From Nocardioides marinus (GTDB lineage Bacteria; Pseudomonadota; Alphaproteobacteria; Rhodobacterales; Rhodobacteraceae), in NCBI GenBank assembly GCA_019801415.1, contig JAHVJD010000006.1, positions 62,001 through 126,000 on the forward strand: DNA of 64,000 bases, written 5' to 3'. A program made the translations under genes and the position numbers. The notes below the pieces were generated by a model. The model did not search any database, was not told where the DNA came from, and saw only the letters and a program-made list of their open reading frames with translations. Positions 62,154 to 64,000 of the stretch are shown one piece after another (position 1 is the stretch's first letter; each line of letters begins with the position of its first letter).

Positions 62154-63322
62154 GCACGCCTTATTCCATGTCCGGCGCGGTGCCGGTCGCCAACATTCGC
62201 GGCAAGGACGACACCGGTCCGCGGATCCGCCGGATCGAGACCTTCTGCACGCCTTTGGTCGGCTTTGTGCGGGTCACCGCAGAGGACGGCAGCACCGGCT
62301 GGGGGCAGGTGTCCACCTACAGCAGCGATCTGACCTGCGAGATCCTGCACCGGCAGGTGGCGCCCTGGGCGCTGGGGCGCGGTATGGATGCGCTGGAGGA
62401 CGTGATCGCCGAGATCCCGCTGCGCGAGCACAAGTTCCCTGGAACCTATCTGCGCCGGGCCATGGCGGGACTGGACACCGCGGTCTGGGACTGGCGCGGC
62501 AAGGCGGCGGGAAAGCCCGTGGCTGAACTGCTGGGCGGCACGGCAGGGCCGCTGCGGGCCTATGCCTCCTCGATGCGGCGCGACATCACGCCCGAGGATG
62601 AGGCCACGCGCCTGCAACGCCTGCGCGATGACTATGGTTTTGATGCCTTCAAGGTGCGGGTCGGCGCCGAATGCGGCCAGGATCGGGACGAATGGGAGGG
62701 ACGGACCGAGGCGATCATCCCGGCCATCCGCAAGGCCATGGGACCGGATGCGGCGTTGCTGGTCGACGGCAACTCGGGGTTTGGCCCCGCCCGCGCGATT
62801 GAGGTCGGGCGGATGCTGGAGGCCAACGGTTACGAACATTTTGAGGAGCCTTGCCCCTATTGGGAGCTGGAACAGACCGCCGAAGTCACCCGCGAATTGT
62901 CCATCGACGTGGCGGGTGGCGAGCAGGACTGGGACCTGCAGCAGTGGAAGCGGATCGTTGCGATGCGCGCGGTCGACATCATTCAGCCCGATATTCTGTA
63001 TCTGGGCGGCATGGTGCGCAGCATGGAGGTGGCCCGCATGGGCCATGCTGCCGGCCTGCCTTGCACCCCCCATGCGGCCAACCTGTCGCTGGTGACGCTG
63101 TTCACCATGCATCTGCTGCGCGCAGTGCCCAATCCGGGCCGCTACCTGGAGTTCTCGATCGAGGGCGACGACTACTATCCCTGGCAGCGTGAGTTGTTCC
63201 GCAACGATCCCTTCACCATCACGGACGGTCAGGCGGTTGTGAGTGATGCCCCCGGTTGGGGCGTCGAGATCTGCCCCGAGTGGCTGGCCAAATCCACCTA
63301 CAAATGCAGCGAGGACGCATGA
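62150..63322 (+). CDS. Enolase-superfamily protein, mandelate racemase-like (probable acid-sugar or related dehydratase)
   Basis: A 390-residue MR/MLE-type enzyme. Metal ligands Asp206 (LLVDGNSG), Glu232 (FEEP) and Glu258 (GGEQD) are present. Acid/base candidates are Lys168-x-Arg170 (FKVRVG) on one face and His308 (TPHAAN) with Asp281 on the other. This set fits the mandelate-racemase group, whose members abstract a proton alpha to a carboxylate. The substrate cannot be named. It overlaps both neighbours (ATGA), so it works with an alcohol and an aldehyde dehydrogenase. Confidence 0.87.
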   Translation: MSTPYSMSGAVPVANIRGKDDTGPRIRRIETFCTPLVGFVRVTAEDGSTGWGQVSTYSSDLTCEILHRQVAPWALGRGMDALEDVIAEIPLREHKFPGTYLRRAMAGLDTAVWDWRGKAAGKPVAELLGGTAGPLRAYASSMRRDITPEDEATRLQRLRDDYGFDAFKVRVGAECGQDRDEWEGRTEAIIPAIRKAMGPDAALLVDGNSGFGPARAIEVGRMLEANGYEHFEEPCPYWELEQTAEVTRELSIDVAGGEQDWDLQQWKRIVAMRAVDIIQPDILYLGGMVRSMEVARMGHAAGLPCTPHAANLSLVTLFTMHLLRAVPNPGRYLEFSIEGDDYYPWQRELFRNDPFTITDGQAVVSDAPGWGVEICPEWLAKSTYKCSEDA

Positions 63323-64000
63323 TGACCTCCGACCGGATGATTTCCACCTATTTCGAAACCGGCACCTTGCCGGATCTGCCGCGCGACCATTTCATCGATG
63401 GCGCATTCGTAGCGGCTGACAGCGGCAACCGCATGGAAAGCTTCGATCCCGGCACCGGCGAAGCCTTTGCCGATTTTGCCGCCGGCACCGCGGCCGATGT
63501 GGACCGCGCCGTGACCAGCGCCGCCGAAGGCTTCGAGGCCTGGCGCAACACGCCGCCCGCCCGCCGCTGCGCCATCCTGAACGAGGCGGCGCGCCTGATG
63601 CGCGCCGAGGCGGACAGGTTGGCGGTGGTCGAAAGCCTCGACAGCGGCAAGACGCTCGCTGAGGCGCAGGGGGACGTTGCGGGTTCGGCACGTCTGTTCG
63701 AATACTACGCAGGTGCCGCGGACAAGCTGGACGGGCGCAGCGTCAACCTTGGCAACGGCAACGCCGCTTTCACCCTGCGAGAGCCTGTGGGCGTGACCGC
63801 GCATATCGTGCCGTGGAACTATCCGACCTCGACGCTGGTACGCGGTATCGCCCCGGCGCTGGCGGCGGGCTGTTCGGCGGTGGTTAAACCGGCGGAAACC
63901 ACGCCCTTTACCGCGCTGATGATTGCCGAACTGCTGCTGCGCGCGGGCGTGCCTGCCGGGGTCGTCAACGTGGTCACCGGCACCGGCATCGAGGCCGGTG
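63319..64000 (+). CDS. Aldehyde dehydrogenase, 3' truncated by window edge
   Basis: The first 227 residues of an NAD(P)-dependent aldehyde dehydrogenase of the betaine-aldehyde type. Visible: DHFIDGAFVAADSGNRMESF, GEAFADFAAGTAADVDRAV, the VTAHIVPWNYPTSTLV block before the cofactor site, VVKPAETTPFTALMIAELLL and GVVNVVTGTG. The catalytic Cys lies beyond the window. ATG 63319 overlaps the enolase stop; a second ATG follows at once. It should oxidise the aldehyde made by the GMC enzyme. Confidence 0.9.
   Translation, partial: MMTSDRMISTYFETGTLPDLPRDHFIDGAFVAADSGNRMESFDPGTGEAFADFAAGTAADVDRAVTSAAEGFEAWRNTPPARRCAILNEAARLMRAEADRLAVVESLDSGKTLAEAQGDVAGSARLFEYYAGAADKLDGRSVNLGNGNAAFTLREPVGVTAHIVPWNYPTSTLVRGIAPALAAGCSAVVKPAETTPFTALMIAELLLRAGVPAGVVNVVTGTGIEAG

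Overview
The window looks like a chromosome or large-replicon segment of a marine alphaproteobacterium of the Roseobacter group (Rhodobacterales). This is inferred from the GC-rich coding style, the density of ABC and TRAP importers with LysR, GntR and IclR regulators, a TRAP-linked malonate operon and a stand-alone SecDF. No rRNA, tRNA, CRISPR array, intact insertion sequence or phage gene was recognised, so the taxonomic call rests on gene content only.

Layout. 1-3581: the 3' part of a cystathionine gamma-lyase-type PLP enzyme and a chemoreceptor. 3586-9771: a glycerol-3-phosphate uptake operon (ugpB-A-E-C-Q) with a divergent LysR gene. 9787-12847: a LysR/VOC pair and a membrane-anchored FMN glutamate-synthase-like protein. 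13184-15731: metNIQ methionine importer. 15809-20364: a branched-chain amino acid-type (HAAT) ABC importer. 20755-27244: malonate utilisation (GntR regulator, three-part TRAP importer, malonyl-CoA decarboxylase, malonyl-CoA synthetase). 27387-28375: a remnant of a second TRAP large subunit coupled to an SDR dehydrogenase. 28728-33041: an RND efflux pump without outer-membrane channel. 33156-47198: a large galactoside locus. 47413-53055: SecDF, a small exported protein and an NhaP-type antiporter with a cyclic-nucleotide-binding-like domain. 53138-59495: a second ugp-like ABC operon with a calcineurin-type phosphoesterase and a divergent LysR gene. 59533-64000: a LysR gene divergent from a GMC oxidoreductase / enolase-superfamily / aldehyde dehydrogenase operon that runs off the window.

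How it works together. The galactoside locus encodes import (binding protein, two permeases, divergent ATPase), alpha- and beta-galactosidase, and candidates for every step of the oxidative De Ley-Doudoroff galactose route (dehydrogenase, lactonase, dehydratase, KDGal kinase, KDPGal aldolase). The genes are almost all overlapping or a few bases apart, under a nested palindrome that fits IclR control. The malonate block imports malonate, activates it to malonyl-CoA and decarboxylates it to acetyl-CoA. Two ugp-type importers are each paired with an unrelated phosphodiesterase family, which suggests two routes for glycerophosphodiesters or related phosphorus compounds.

Most worth checking: an SDR in the galactose operon with Asn where the catalytic Lys should be; paired Cys-containing periplasmic insertions in both permeases of the second ugp-like system; a degenerate ligand site in the antiporter regulatory domain; strong palindromic operators next to four regulators; hairpins placed after binding-protein genes in several operons; and the functionally unassigned GMC/enolase/ALDH operon.
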